Notes: generated by a model from the letters alone, not told the origin. Counted from the first letter of the stretch, positions 26,171 to 35,347 are shown. The stretch is 64,000 nt of DNA from Paenibacillus aurantius (GCF_032268605.1 NZ_CP130318.1:2824001-2888000); one strand, 5' to 3'. A program made the numbers and translations.

Positions 26171-27022
26171 TTGAAAATGCGCTTTCTTGCTCTGCTCCTG
26201 CTCCTTACGGCTCTAATCGGAGCTTCGGCATGCTCCAACCGATCAGCCGGACCGGGTGCTCCATCGGCTGCTCCTGCCGGCTCACCGGGAGCGTCAACGA
26301 ATCCTCCTGCCGGCAAGAACTCGCTTGATGCTATCAAAGCGAACGGCAAGCTGCGGGTCGGTACGGAAGGAACCTATGCTCCCTTCACGTTCCACGATCC
26401 GAGCGGCAAGCTGACCGGCTTCGATGTGGAGCTGGCCACGGAAATTGCCAAGCGATTGGGCGTTCAGCCCCAATTCGTCGAGACCAAATGGGACGGCATG
26501 CTGGCCGGGCTTGACGCCGGGCGGTTCGATATGGTGGCGAACCAGGTCAGCATCCGCGAAGACCGCAAAGTCAAGTACGATTTCTCGAATCCGTATATTT
26601 CCTCGCCCGCCGTGCTTATCGTCCGCAGCGACGAAACCGCGATCAAGACGTTTGCTGATCTGAAAGGGAAGAAATCCGGACAGTCGCTGACGAGCAATCT
26701 AGCCGACATCGCCCGCAAGAACGGCGCCGAGCTCGTGACGGTCGAAGGCTTCAACCAGGCCGTGGAGCTGCTTCTGTCCAGACGGATCGACGCGACCGTA
26801 AATGACAAGCTGTCTTTCCTGGATTTCAAGAAGCAGAAGCCGAATGCGGCCATCAAAACAGTGGACGAGGCCGGCGGGGCTTCCGAAAGCGGAATGCTGT
26901 TTGCCAAAGGTCAAAAAGAGCTGGTGGATGCCGTGAATTCGGCCTTGGCCGAAATCAAGAAAGACGGCACCTACGCCAAAATATCGCAAACCTACTTCGG
27001 GGTGGCGGACGTATCCAAGTAA
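26171..27022 (+). CDS. Amino acid ABC transporter substrate-binding lipoprotein
   Basis: A 283-residue family 3 solute-binding lipoprotein. The hydrophobic N-terminus ends in the lipobox IGASAC; a Pro/Ala/Ser linker follows. The binding domain opens with LRVGTEGTYAPFTF and has GFDVELATEIAKRLG and KTFADLKGKKSG-type strands, the pattern of cystine- and polar amino acid-binding proteins (FliY/TcyJ-like). TTG 26171 is 6 bases after AGGG; ATG 26177 is a near alternative. The permease follows 15 bases later and the ATPase after that, so this is one three-gene importer. Confidence 0.92.
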   Translation: MKMRFLALLLLLTALIGASACSNRSAGPGAPSAAPAGSPGASTNPPAGKNSLDAIKANGKLRVGTEGTYAPFTFHDPSGKLTGFDVELATEIAKRLGVQPQFVETKWDGMLAGLDAGRFDMVANQVSIREDRKVKYDFSNPYISSPAVLIVRSDETAIKTFADLKGKKSGQSLTSNLADIARKNGAELVTVEGFNQAVELLLSRRIDATVNDKLSFLDFKKQKPNAAIKTVDEAGGASESGMLFAKGQKELVDAVNSALAEIKKDGTYAKISQTYFGVADVSK

Positions 27023-27037
27023 AGGGGAGGAATGGAG

Positions 27038-27721
27038 ATGGATCAAGCGGCGGGAACCTCTCGGCTGTGGCAGATCGTCATCGAGTCGTTCTGGCCGATG
27101 CTTCAGGCGGGATTAAAGTATACGCTCACCTTAACGGTGATCTCGTTCGTGCTCGGGCTGTGCCTCGCCTTCCTGCTTGCTCTGGCGAGGATTTCCCGTT
27201 ACCGGGTGCTTTCGGTTCCGGCGTCGCTGTTTGTAGGGCTGATTCGGGGAACGCCGCTGCTCGTCCAGCTGTTTATTATCTTCTACGGCCTGCCGCGGGC
27301 AGGCGTCACGCTCGATCCGTTCTTGGCAGCGGTAATCGGCTTTACGCTTAACATGGGCGCCTACAACTCGGAAATACTCCGCGCCTCGATTCTATCCGTT
27401 CCCGACGGCCAGTGGGAGGCGGCCGCTTCCATCGGCATGAACCGGAGGCAGTCGCTCCGACGGATCATTCTTCCGCAGGCGGTCCGCGTCTCGATTCCGC
27501 CTCTGTCCAATTCCTTCGTCGGCCTGGTGAAGGATACGTCGCTCGCCGCTACCATTACCCTGACCGAGATGTTTCAGGTCTCCCAGCAGAAGGTCGCTTA
27601 TTACTATGAGCCTCTTCTTCTGTACGTCGAGGTGGCGGTTCTGTATCTCGTCTTCTGCACCATTCTGTATTACATTCAAGGAAAGCTGGAACGCCGGTTC
27701 GACCGGCTGACCGGAGCCTGA
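27038..27721 (+). CDS. Amino acid ABC transporter permease
   Basis: A 227-residue inner-membrane permease of the HisM/GlnP type with five segments. [20 protein letters not shown] and the EAA loop ([19 protein letters not shown]) are diagnostic. The sequence is close in style to cystine permeases YecS/TcyB, so L-cystine is the favoured substrate, though other polar amino acids are possible. Two ATGs lie at 27032 and 27038; GGGGAGG ending at 27030 favours the second. It is followed by the ATPase after 17 bases. Confidence 0.92.
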   Translation: MDQAAGTSRLWQIVIESFWPMLQAGLKYTLTLTVISFVLGLCLAFLLALARISRYRVLSVPASLFVGLIRGTPLLVQLFIIFYGLPRAGVTLDPFLAAVIGFTLNMGAYNSEILRASILSVPDGQWEAAASIGMNRRQSLRRIILPQAVRVSIPPLSNSFVGLVKDTSLAATITLTEMFQVSQQKVAYYYEPLLLYVEVAVLYLVFCTILYYIQGKLERRFDRLTGA

Positions 27722-27738
27722 CCGGGAGGGGAAACGGC

Positions 27739-28482
27739 TTGCTTGCGATGACCGACGTGCACAAAAGCTTCGGAACCCTGCAGGTGCTGAGGGGAATCTC
27801 GATGGAGGTTCCCTCCGGCCGGACCACGGTGCTGATCGGACCGTCCGGCTCCGGAAAAACGACCCTGCTGCGCTGCATCAACCTTCTTGAAATGCCTACA
27901 TCCGGGAAGGTCCGCATCGAAAACAAGGAAGTGGTTTTCGGGGGAGACGCGCCTCCCCGGTCGGGTGACATTCTTGCTTTCCGCAAGCAAACGGGGATGG
28001 TATTCCAGGCCTATCACCTGTTCCCCCACATGACGGCATTAGAGAACATCATGGAAGGGCCGGTCACCGTACTGGGCAGGAGCCGTAAGGAAGCCCGGGA
28101 GCGGGCCGAGGAGCTGCTCGCCAAGGTCGGGCTGTCCGACAAGCGGGACAGCTATCCCCGGCAGCTTTCCGGGGGCCAGCAGCAGAGGGTAGGCATTGCG
28201 AGGGCGATGGCCGGTGATCCGGCGGTGCTGCTGTTCGATGAGCCTACCTCGGCGCTTGACCCCGAGCTGGTCGGCGAGGTGCTTGGGGTGGTGCGGCAGC
28301 TCGCCAAGGAAGGCATGACCATGGTCATCGTCACCCACGAGATGAACTTCGCCCGGGAGGTGGCCGACGAGGTCATCTTCATGGACGGAGGAATGGTGGT
28401 GGAGAAGGGGACTCCGCAGGAGGTGTTTGACCGGGCCTCCCAAGAGAGGACGGTCCGTTTCCTGCAGCGCATCCGGGGATAA
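27739..28482 (+). CDS. Amino acid ABC transporter ATP-binding protein
   Basis: A 247-residue ABC ATPase of the polar amino acid importer class. Walker A is [16 protein letters not shown] (~33-42), signature [15 protein letters not shown], Walker [15 protein letters not shown] with catalytic Glu, and the H-loop [10 protein letters not shown]. Family members of this length are complete. The start TTG 27739 is 8 bases after GGAGGGG; an ATG at 27748 would be 17 bases away. It is the last gene of the binding protein-permease-ATPase operon and is closed by a strong terminator. Confidence 0.95.
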   Translation: MLAMTDVHKSFGTLQVLRGISMEVPSGRTTVLIGPSGSGKTTLLRCINLLEMPTSGKVRIENKEVVFGGDAPPRSGDILAFRKQTGMVFQAYHLFPHMTALENIMEGPVTVLGRSRKEARERAEELLAKVGLSDKRDSYPRQLSGGQQQRVGIARAMAGDPAVLLFDEPTSALDPELVGEVLGVVRQLAKEGMTMVIVTHEMNFAREVADEVIFMDGGMVVEKGTPQEVFDRASQERTVRFLQRIRG

Positions 28483-28495
28483 GACAACAGCGCCA

Positions 28496-28540
28496 AGAAG
28501 CCTCCGCGGCGTCAGGATTGCGGAGGCTTCTTTCTTTTTC
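28496..28540. terminator. Terminator after the amino acid importer
   Basis: GAAGCCTCCGC at 28497 pairs with GCGGAGGCTTC at 28520-28530, then a T-rich run. It also lies at the 3' side of the convergent ydjM-like gene. Confidence 0.85.
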
Positions 28541-28563
28541 TGGTCGTTCGGCCGTTTAAGTCC

Positions 28564-29211
28564 TTAGAGAAAAGGAAGCTTGAAGGTCTTCTTGACTAGC
28601 GGGTTGAGCCATTTCACTCCGCTGGGCGTTAAGGTATCCGCCATAAGATGAGAAAGATAACCCAGCACAGCGATCGTCGCAATTCCCTCATAGCCTACAT
28701 ACGCCTCGAAACCTAAGGAGATTCCCCACCAGACCGCCGCCGCCCAAACGGTATGGGTCAATCCTCTATGCTTCAGCCAAGGCGCAATGGCTACATAGGC
28801 TCCGAGCCCGATAAGCCAGTAGATCGAGTGGAAAGCTCCCCAAGCGGCGAGTCCCGCTCCGATCCCGCTGACCAGGGCATTGCGGATAAAGCCTTCCCGG
28901 AAGGCAAAGCCAGCCAGTGTCAGAGCGGCCCCAAGAAGGGTAAGGGGAAAGTGATAGTAACCTTTCCAATGGTAGAGAGCGGCGAGCCCAATCACAAGGA
29001 GAATGCCGGAAGAGAGAACGACCTCCCGGAAGGTCTTGGCGAACTTGCTCAGCTTCCCGCTCAGGATGCTGGGGCCGTCCAGGTCGGGAATGAGGGCGGA
29101 GAGGGAAGAGACGGCGATCCATACCATACCCGTCTCAAAATCGGTCTGCAGCCGCAGGCCGGCCGCCACACCAAGCGCCGCTCCTATGGCCAAATGTGTC
29201 GTGCCCTTCAT
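28564..29211 (-). CDS. YdjM-like membrane-bound metal-dependent hydrolase (DUF457)
   Basis: A 215-residue integral membrane protein of the YdjM/DUF457 family. Conserved His and Asp are in MKGTTHLAIGAALG (start), SALIPDLDGPSI (~45), KHRGLTHTVWAA (~160) and SHLMADTLTPSGVKWL (~190), the usual metal-ligand set. The first ATG in frame is at 29241, but MKGTTHL at 29211 is the family's normal start and follows AAGGACGGGG. In E. coli ydjM belongs to the LexA regulon; here a LexA-type box sits within the promoter. The biochemical function of the family is not known. Confidence 0.88.
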   Translation of the reverse strand: MKGTTHLAIGAALGVAAGLRLQTDFETGMVWIAVSSLSALIPDLDGPSILSGKLSKFAKTFREVVLSSGILLVIGLAALYHWKGYYHFPLTLLGAALTLAGFAFREGFIRNALVSGIGAGLAAWGAFHSIYWLIGLGAYVAIAPWLKHRGLTHTVWAAAVWWGISLGFEAYVGYEGIATIAVLGYLSHLMADTLTPSGVKWLNPLVKKTFKLPFL

Positions 29212-29255
29212 ACAGTCCCCGTCCTTAGGTAAAGTTGGCATTAGAGCCCGGTCCC

Positions 29256-29284
29256 ATTATATCCCGAACGCTTGTTTGTGTCCA
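29256..29284 (-). promoter_or_regulatory. LexA-controlled promoter of the ydjM-like gene
   Basis: On the minus strand TGGACA (29284-29279), a 17-base spacer and TATAAT (29261-29256) form a good sigma-A promoter. The spacer holds CAAACAAGCGTTCG (29278-29265), which matches the Bacillus LexA consensus at 12 of 14 positions, with one arm intact (GTTCG). The gene starts 45 bases downstream of the -10. Confidence 0.72.
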
Positions 29285-29358
29285 GATTCTTCCGCTAGGC
29301 AGAAGGGAAATCTCCCTCTGCCGTCCTGCCCTCACCCTGACAAGGAGGTAGATTGGTT

Positions 29359-30615
29359 ATGAAAACCTGGAGCTTGGTCGAATACATTCGCTCCCATTCG
29401 CTGGATTGGAGGAAGGAGGAAACGATGGACCGCCTTCTCGAAGCCATCGGCGATGCGCGGTTCGTGCTGCTTGGCGAGGCTTCCCACGGGACCTCGGAAT
29501 TCTATTCCATCCGCGCCCGGATCACGCAGCGGCTGCTGGAGCGTCACGGATTTTCCTTTGTGGCGGTAGAGGGAGACTGGCCCTCCTGCTATGCCTTAAA
29601 CCAATATATCAAAAGCTATCCCGGCGCCCCGGAATCCCCGGCCGAGGCCATGAAGGCATTTGGCCGCTGGCCCGAGTGGATGTGGGCAAACCGGGAGATA
29701 GCGCGTTTGCTGGATTGGATGAAGGAGCTTAACCGCAGCCGGGAACAGGGGCGCCAGGCGGGCTTCTATGGGCTCGATGTTTACAGCTTATGGGAATCGA
29801 TGGATGCGGTGATGGAGTATCTGACTGACAAAGGGTTGATGGATGAGCTGGAAAAGGCCCGTCAGGCCTTCTCATGCTTCGAGCCCTATTCCCGGGATGA
29901 GCAAACGTACGGGGCGGCGGCTGCCTTCCTGTCGGAGGACTGCGAGAAGGAGGTGCAGGCCCTTCTCCAGGATATGCGAGGGCGCAACAAGGCCGCTCAA
30001 GGGGACAGCGAGGAAGCTCTCGGGGCCGAGATGAATGCCATGGCCGCCGCCAACGCCGAGCATTATTACCGCGAAATGATGCGGGGCGGGCCGGAATCGT
30101 GGAATGTCCGCGACCGCCATATGGTAGAAGCGCTGGAACGCCTGATGGATTTCCATGGCTCCGTCGCCAAAGCCATCGTGTGGGAGCATAATACCCACAT
30201 CGGGGATGCCCGGGCGACGGATATGAAGGAGGACGGCATGGTCAATGTCGGCCAGCTGTTAAGGGAAAAGCATCCCGGCGAGGTGTTCGCGCTCGGATTC
30301 GGCACTTACCGCGGAACCGTGATAGCTGGCCGGTCCTGGGGGGCTCCTCTAAGCCGCATGAAGGTTCCGGAAGCCGCTGCGGGCAGCTGGGAGGAGCTCA
30401 TGCATCAGGCGGGCAGCCACGATCAGCTGCTTCTCCTCGATAATGCGCCGGAAGAGCTCTACCGGAGGGTGGGACACCGGGCCATTGGGGTTGTCTATCA
30501 TCCCGAGTACGAACGGGGGAATTATGTCCCTACCGTGGTTCCGGAGCGATACGATGCTTTCCTGCACGTCGACGAAACCCGGGCGCTGGAGCCGCTGGTC
30601 CTTCAGGAGGTTTAG
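29359..30615 (+). CDS. Erythromycin esterase-family protein
   Basis: A 418-residue Ere/EreA-like protein. Active-site features are FVLLGEASHGTSEFY (catalytic His, ~39), VAVEGDWPSCY (Glu/Asp, ~68) and WEHNTHIGDARAT (~282). Founding members open the lactone of macrolides with a His-based mechanism; many chromosomal homologues, including this long form, probably act on other esters, and some are called succinoglycan biosynthesis-like. ATG 29359 is 10 bases after GGAGG; the TTG at 29353 is only 4 bases away. Single gene closed by a strong terminator. Confidence 0.88.
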   Translation: MKTWSLVEYIRSHSLDWRKEETMDRLLEAIGDARFVLLGEASHGTSEFYSIRARITQRLLERHGFSFVAVEGDWPSCYALNQYIKSYPGAPESPAEAMKAFGRWPEWMWANREIARLLDWMKELNRSREQGRQAGFYGLDVYSLWESMDAVMEYLTDKGLMDELEKARQAFSCFEPYSRDEQTYGAAAAFLSEDCEKEVQALLQDMRGRNKAAQGDSEEALGAEMNAMAAANAEHYYREMMRGGPESWNVRDRHMVEALERLMDFHGSVAKAIVWEHNTHIGDARATDMKEDGMVNVGQLLREKHPGEVFALGFGTYRGTVIAGRSWGAPLSRMKVPEAAAGSWEELMHQAGSHDQLLLLDNAPEELYRRVGHRAIGVVYHPEYERGNYVPTVVPERYDAFLHVDETRALEPLVLQEV

Positions 30616-30639
30616 AAGCGGCAAGTCCCGGATCCTCAT

Positions 30640-30695
30640 AAAAAGAGGGTATCCCTCAGCCAGTTAGATGGCTTTTGGGACACCCTCTATTTTTG
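30640..30695. terminator. Bidirectional terminator between the Ere-like gene and ybdD/cstA
   Basis: A long stem AAAAAGAGGGT/ACCCTCT-ATTTTT with further pairing inside, between convergent genes. Confidence 0.85.
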
Positions 30696-30740
30696 GTGCA
30701 TCCATCCAAGCCTTATCCGGTAAAGGATCAGGGCAGGGGA

Positions 30741-30944
30741 TCAGCAGCAGCGGGAGATTTTGCCCCCCTTCGCATTATAGCGGGCCTCCTGGGCCTCGCA
30801 GAAGAAGTCCTTTCTGGATTGGACCGGGTCGTCCGGATGATGCTCCTTCATATGCTCCACATACTTCTCGTAGGAGGGGACCCCCACCAGCAGATCGAGA
30901 AACTGCCGGCGGTAGCTCATGATTTTCTTCCATGCGGTCAGCAT
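30741..30944 (-). CDS. YbdD/YjiX-family small protein
   Basis: A 67-residue soluble protein containing RQFLDLLVGVPSYEKYVEHM and HHPDDPVQSRKDFFCEAQEARY, the hallmark of YbdD/YjiX (DUF466). It ends in two Cys. Only one base separates it from the end of cstA. In E. coli ybdD and yjiX follow cstA and btsT, the pyruvate transporters, and are needed for their full activity, so a role as partner of CstA is likely. ATG 30944 follows GAGGGTGG; an upstream ATG at 30983 lies inside cstA. Confidence 0.85.
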   Translation of the reverse strand: MLTAWKKIMSYRRQFLDLLVGVPSYEKYVEHMKEHHPDDPVQSRKDFFCEAQEARYNAKGGKISRCC

Positions 30945-30945
30945 G

Positions 30946-33021
30946 CTACACCACCCTCGCTTTTCCGGAGCTTCTCGGCACATACGGGGTTTCTTTGGTT
31001 CCCGTCGACTGATTCGTAAGCACCTTGTACCAGATGATTACGGAGGTGAGGAGCACCGCCAGTACCACGATCATGAAGATGGCGCATAAGGCCGCATCGA
31101 CGTAATTGTTCGTGATGATCTGCTGCATTTGCTCGGCCGTTTTGGCCGGGGCGAGCGTTTTGCCGGCATCCAGCGCATCCTTGTATTTGTTAGCCTGGGC
31201 CAAAAATCCGATGGACGGATTGGCGTGGAACAGCTTCTGGTAGCCGGCCGACATCGTGACGATCAGCAGCCAGACGGTGGGAACCAGGCAGACCCAGGTG
31301 TACGCTTTCTTGCCCATCTTGAACAGGATGGTGGTCCCGAGCAGCAGCGCGATGCCGGCCAGCATCTGGTTGGCGATCCCGAAAAGCGCCCACAGGGAGT
31401 TGATGCCGCCCAGCGGGTCGATCACGCCCTGGTACAGGAAATAGCCCCACATGGCCGCACACAGGACCGTCGCGATCATATTCGGGAGGAAAGCCTCCGT
31501 CCGGCCAAGGGGCTTGTAGACGCTTCCCAGAATCTCCTGAATCATAAACCGCCCGACGCGGGTGCCGGCATCAATCGTCGTCAGAATAAACAGAGCCTCG
31601 AACAGGATGGCAAAATGATACCACAGCGACATCATCGCTTTGCCGCCGATCAGCTGGGACAAGATCTGGGCCATTCCGATGGCCAGCGTCGGCGCTCCTC
31701 CGGTACGGGACAGGATGGACGTTTCGCCGACATCCTTCGCCGTCTGGGTGAGCACGTCCGGCGTTATCGTGAAGCCCCAGGAAGAGATGGTTGCGGCGGC
31801 ACTGGCCGCATCGGTCCCGATGACGGCCGCCCCGCTGTTCAAGGCGAAATACGTACCGGGCGTAATGACACAGGCGGCGGCGAGCGCCATGATGGCCACG
31901 AACGATTCCATCAACATGGCTCCATAGCCGATCATGCGGGCCTGCGGCTCACGCTCGAGCATCTTCGGCGTGGTGCCGGAGGAGATCAGCGCATGGAAGC
32001 CTGAGACGGAGCCGCACGCGATTGTGATGAAGAGGAAGGGGAACAGGTTACCCGAGAAAACCGGGCCGGTGCCGTCGACGAATTTGGTAACGGCCGCCAT
32101 CTGAAGATCAGGGGCGACGATAAAGATGCCCAAGGCCAGTCCGACAATCGTGCCGATTTTCATAAAGGTGCTCAAGTAATCCCGCGGAGCCAGGAGCAGC
32201 CAGACGGGAAGGGCGGAGGCGACGATGCCGTAGCCAATCATCAGGAGGGCGATGGTCTCGCCCTTGTAGCTGAACAAGGGAGCCCAGGTCGGGCTTTCGG
32301 CAACGGACCGGCCGAGCAGGAGAGCGGCGATCAGAAGAACGAAGCCTATCAAGGAGGCTTCGGTTACGCGTCCAGGCCGGATGTACCTCATGTACACGCC
32401 CATCAGGAGAGCAATCGGGATGGTCGAGGCAATGGTGAACATTCCCCACGGGCTGCCAACAAGCGCTTTCACGACGACAAGTGCGAGGACGGCAAGGAGA
32501 ATAACCATAATGCCGAGAATCCCAACCTTGGCGATCGCACCAGCCACGGGGCCGATCTCATCCTTGATCATTTCGCCCAAGGTTTTGCCGTTGCGGCGGA
32601 CGGAAGCGAACAGGATGATGAAATCCTGCACGGCGCCGGCCAGAACCACGCCGACGACTATCCAGAGCGTACCCGGCAGGTAGCCCATCTGGGCGGCCAG
32701 CACCGGACCGACCAGCGGGCCGGCGCCGGCGATCGCGGCGAAATGGTGGCCGAACAGCACCCATTTGTTGGTGGGCACGTAATCCTTGCCGTCGTTGTTG
32801 AGCTCGGCCGGCGTCTTGCGGTTGTCGTCAAGCTCCAGCACGCGCCTGGCGATGAACCGGCTGTAGAACCGGTAAGCGACGGCATAGACGCAGACGGCCG
32901 CCACGACGAGCCAAACGGCATTAACCGTCTCACCGCGGTTCAGCGCCAGCACGCCGAAGCCGAAAGCGCCAAGAAGGGAAATCACTCCCCAGAGGAGTAC
33001 CGATTTAAGTCCTGCTTTCAT
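30946..33021 (-). CDS. cstA: Carbon starvation protein CstA, pyruvate/peptide transporter
   Basis: A 691-residue membrane protein with about 16-18 segments, the expected length. Diagnostic blocks are YVPTNKWVLFGHHFAAIAGAGPLVGPVLAAQMGY (near residue 85, split across the membrane), FASVRRNGKTLGEMIK and the FHALISSGTTPKMLEREP region (~335). CstA-family proteins take up pyruvate or peptides during carbon starvation. The frame opens at 33060, but MKAGLKS at 33021 follows AAAGGCGGG. A possible cre site lies upstream at 33090. Forms an operon with the YbdD-like gene. Confidence 0.95.
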   Translation of the reverse strand: MKAGLKSVLLWGVISLLGAFGFGVLALNRGETVNAVWLVVAAVCVYAVAYRFYSRFIARRVLELDDNRKTPAELNNDGKDYVPTNKWVLFGHHFAAIAGAGPLVGPVLAAQMGYLPGTLWIVVGVVLAGAVQDFIILFASVRRNGKTLGEMIKDEIGPVAGAIAKVGILGIMVILLAVLALVVVKALVGSPWGMFTIASTIPIALLMGVYMRYIRPGRVTEASLIGFVLLIAALLLGRSVAESPTWAPLFSYKGETIALLMIGYGIVASALPVWLLLAPRDYLSTFMKIGTIVGLALGIFIVAPDLQMAAVTKFVDGTGPVFSGNLFPFLFITIACGSVSGFHALISSGTTPKMLEREPQARMIGYGAMLMESFVAIMALAAACVITPGTYFALNSGAAVIGTDAASAAATISSWGFTITPDVLTQTAKDVGETSILSRTGGAPTLAIGMAQILSQLIGGKAMMSLWYHFAILFEALFILTTIDAGTRVGRFMIQEILGSVYKPLGRTEAFLPNMIATVLCAAMWGYFLYQGVIDPLGGINSLWALFGIANQMLAGIALLLGTTILFKMGKKAYTWVCLVPTVWLLIVTMSAGYQKLFHANPSIGFLAQANKYKDALDAGKTLAPAKTAEQMQQIITNNYVDAALCAIFMIVVLAVLLTSVIIWYKVLTNQSTGTKETPYVPRSSGKARVV

Positions 33022-33089
33022 GATAACCCGCCTTTCCGTCAATAGAGTTAGGAACCTCAAGCAAGATTATATAGACAATTCCGGCAAAA

Positions 33090-33103
33090 TGAAATCGCTT
33101 TAT
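33090..33103. promoter_or_regulatory. Possible cre site upstream of cstA
   Basis: TGAAATCGCTTTAT matches TGWAANCGNTNWCA at 12 of 14 positions, about 70 bases before the cstA start. Carbon control of cstA would be sensible, but the match is imperfect. Confidence 0.35.
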
Positions 33104-33230
33104 CTGGAAGTGAGACTTAATACCTGTTAGGCTTGCTCTTCTTGCCGGACCAGCTAGGCCGTTAGCAGCATAATTGTGCTAAACTATGGTAAACACTACA
33201 TACAACCTTATCCATCCAAAGGAGAATTTC

Positions 33231-34313
33231 ATGAAAACCGTTCGTTTTGCTTTCGTCGGACTGGGCAACATCGCCAAAACCCATATCGTGGCCCTGAAGG
33301 CCATGCCCGTCATCAAAAAGCTGCCGTTTCAACCGGTGCTCGATACCCTGGTTACCCGCAACTTGTCGGCCAACGAGAACCAGGCGCGCGCGATGGGCTT
33401 CGCTCATGTGACGGATTCCCTGTCGGAGGCTCTGAAGGACAGAGAGCTCGAAGTGGTGGATATCTGTACGCCGAATGCCATGCATCTGGAGGCCGTCCGG
33501 CATGCCGCAGCTGCGGACAAGATCCTCTATTGCGAGAAGCCGCTGACGGATACGTATGAGAACTCCGCCGAGCTCGTCCGGACAGCCGGGGACCGTCACC
33601 CTCATCAAGTCGCACTCGTCTATCGCTATCATCCCGCCGTTATGCGCCTTAAGGAAGCGGTCCGGCTCGGCTTGATCGGCGATGTGCTGCAGATTAAGCT
33701 CTCCTACCGCCGCTCCGGCTATCTGGACGCCAAGCGGCCGGTCAGCTGGCGCCTGAAGGACGACTTGTCAGGAGGCGGGGCCATTTCCGATCTCGGGGTG
33801 CACGTGCTGGATCTTATCCGCCACGTGTTCGGAGAGATCTCGCGGGTTGAGGGAACGACGAATGTTTTCGTCAAGGAGCGTCCCGTGACCCAAGGCTCGG
33901 CGGAGAAGGTCCATATCCGTGTGGATGACTGGGCGCTGATGAACGTAACCTTGGAGTCGGGAGTGAAGGGAACGGCGGAGGTTTCGCGGATCGCCTGGGG
34001 ATCTGAAGCCTTCGACGTGGAGGTTTTCGGAACGGAAGGAAGCCTGATCTGCAACCTGGAGAAGGACACGGTCCCCCGGATCAAGCGGCTGGACGGCTCC
34101 GCACCGGTCATTCCCGGCCCTTCTTCGCTCGAGCTTATTCCGGATGAGAAGTCGACCATGGGCTTCGCGATGGACGCTCATTTCGGCGGCTTGAACCATT
34201 TCCTGCACCGGATCGCCGGAGAGGAGCGCTGGATCGGATTGGCCCCCACGCTCGGTGACTGCCTGATTGCGGAGAAATGGATCGACCGGGTTCTTAAGCA
34301 GTCGGGCAGGTAA
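33231..34313 (+). CDS. Gfo/Idh/MocA-family oxidoreductase
   Basis: A 360-residue NAD(P)-dependent sugar or inositol dehydrogenase-like protein. The Rossmann start is VRFAFVGLGNIAKTHIVAL, the conserved EKP motif is LYCEKPLTD (~103), and the C-terminal sheet begins near residue 130 with KLSYRRSGYL and GGGAISDLGVHVLDL carrying the catalytic Asp/His pair. Substrates are typically cyclitols or sugar derivatives; nothing nearby names one. ATG 33231 is preceded by AAAGGAG. It is a single gene, divergent from cstA, and ends at a terminator. Confidence 0.9.
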   Translation: MKTVRFAFVGLGNIAKTHIVALKAMPVIKKLPFQPVLDTLVTRNLSANENQARAMGFAHVTDSLSEALKDRELEVVDICTPNAMHLEAVRHAAAADKILYCEKPLTDTYENSAELVRTAGDRHPHQVALVYRYHPAVMRLKEAVRLGLIGDVLQIKLSYRRSGYLDAKRPVSWRLKDDLSGGGAISDLGVHVLDLIRHVFGEISRVEGTTNVFVKERPVTQGSAEKVHIRVDDWALMNVTLESGVKGTAEVSRIAWGSEAFDVEVFGTEGSLICNLEKDTVPRIKRLDGSAPVIPGPSSLELIPDEKSTMGFAMDAHFGGLNHFLHRIAGEERWIGLAPTLGDCLIAEKWIDRVLKQSGR

Positions 34314-34354
34314 GCTGCTCCGACGGATGAAAGCTAATATAAAGGCAAGTCGTT

Positions 34355-34392
34355 TGAAGTCATTTCGCCAGAGCGGAGTGGCTTCTTTTTAA
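34355..34392 (+). terminator. Terminator after the Gfo/Idh/MocA gene
   Basis: GAAGTCATTTCGC and GCGGAGTGGCTTC pair with some G-U pairs and are followed by five T's. Confidence 0.65.
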
Positions 34393-34515
34393 TTCCGAAT
34401 GTCCCATTCATTATTGTTATATAACAATTATAAATCCTGTTACTTTCATTCGATAGTTAACCTCATAAATGATTTGAAAAAATCTAGCAAAAATCTTTGT
34501 TTATCTCTTCCATTA

Positions 34516-34536
34516 AGAACAAATGTTTGTTATAAT
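34516..34536 (+). promoter_or_regulatory. LexA box and -10 of the Sak-like gene
   Basis: AGAACAAATGTTTG (34516-34529) matches CGAACRNRYGTTYC at 12 of 14 positions and lies one base upstream of a consensus TATAAT (34531-34536). The same layout is found at the ydjM-like promoter. The -35 is weak. The region 34393-34597 is AT-rich and otherwise without a gene. Confidence 0.68.
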
Positions 34537-34597
34537 ATATATATGAGTATAGCAGTTGGTGATAGACTAAATTGAACCATAAAGGAGACAACCATAG

Positions 34598-35203
34598 ATG
34601 ACGACAGCCAAGACCGCCGCCTCCCGTTCGAAAGACAATTATTTTACTGAGCTGGCCAGTATTGATGTCTCGGAGCACATTGAGAAGAAGGGCAAATTCT
34701 CTTACCTGAGCTGGGCTTGGGCGGTCGATCAGCTGCGCAAGAACGATCCCGAGGCCACTTGGGAAGTGATTCGCTTTGACGGGCTTCCGTATCTGAAGTC
34801 CGAATGCGGCTACTTTGTGGAAGTGGCCGTCACGTGCAAAGGCATTACCCTTTCGCAAATTCATCCTGTGCTCGATAACAACAACCGGCCGATCGCCCAG
34901 CCGAATGCTTTTCAGATCAATACCAGTATCCAGCGTTGTCTGGTGAAAGCTATCGCTCTGCATGGCTTGGGGCTGTACATTTATGCCGGGGAAGACCTTC
35001 CGGAATCCGCCCAGCCGGTTAAGGAAGAAGAAGCCGATCCGTCGGCAAGGCTGAAAGCGAAATTTCAGCTCGGAACCGGAAACGCTGAAGGCTTTGAAGC
35101 CTGGATGGAAAAAATGAAGAGCAAAGGCATGACGTTCCCGCAGATGGATTACATCCTGCAGGAAGCGCTGAACAAGAAAGCCGAGGAAAGCAAAGTAAGC
35201 TGA
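34598..35203 (+). CDS. Sak-type single-strand annealing protein (DUF1071)
   Basis: A 201-residue protein with the DUF1071/Sak domain in residues ~10-135: YFTELASIDVSEHIEKKGKFSYLSWAWA, then QLRKNDPEATWEV and NTSIQRCLVKAIALHGLGLYIYAGEDLP. Relatives are Rad52-like annealing proteins of phages, which pair complementary single strands during recombination. A Lys/Glu-rich C-terminal part (~140-201) follows. No phage genes lie on either side, so this is a chromosomal, stand-alone copy, and a LexA box in its promoter suggests induction by DNA damage. Start ATG 34598 follows AAAGGAG. Confidence 0.88.
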   Translation: MTTAKTAASRSKDNYFTELASIDVSEHIEKKGKFSYLSWAWAVDQLRKNDPEATWEVIRFDGLPYLKSECGYFVEVAVTCKGITLSQIHPVLDNNNRPIAQPNAFQINTSIQRCLVKAIALHGLGLYIYAGEDLPESAQPVKEEEADPSARLKAKFQLGTGNAEGFEAWMEKMKSKGMTFPQMDYILQEALNKKAEESKVS

Positions 35204-35228
35204 CCCAGATCTAGATAGAAGCAGAGGG

Positions 35229-35263
35229 AGAGCAGACCGGACGAACCGGTTTGCTCTTTTTTT
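35229..35263 (+). terminator. Terminator after the Sak-like gene
   Basis: AGAGCA..CCGG / CCGG.TTGCTCT hairpin followed by seven T's. Confidence 0.85.
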
Positions 35264-35347
35264 GTTGGCAGCGGGAAGGAGGGCGATTTGTGTCGATGGC
35301 GTCATTTTGGATACAATGGTAGAGAATAGAGGAGAGGAGGAAGCATG

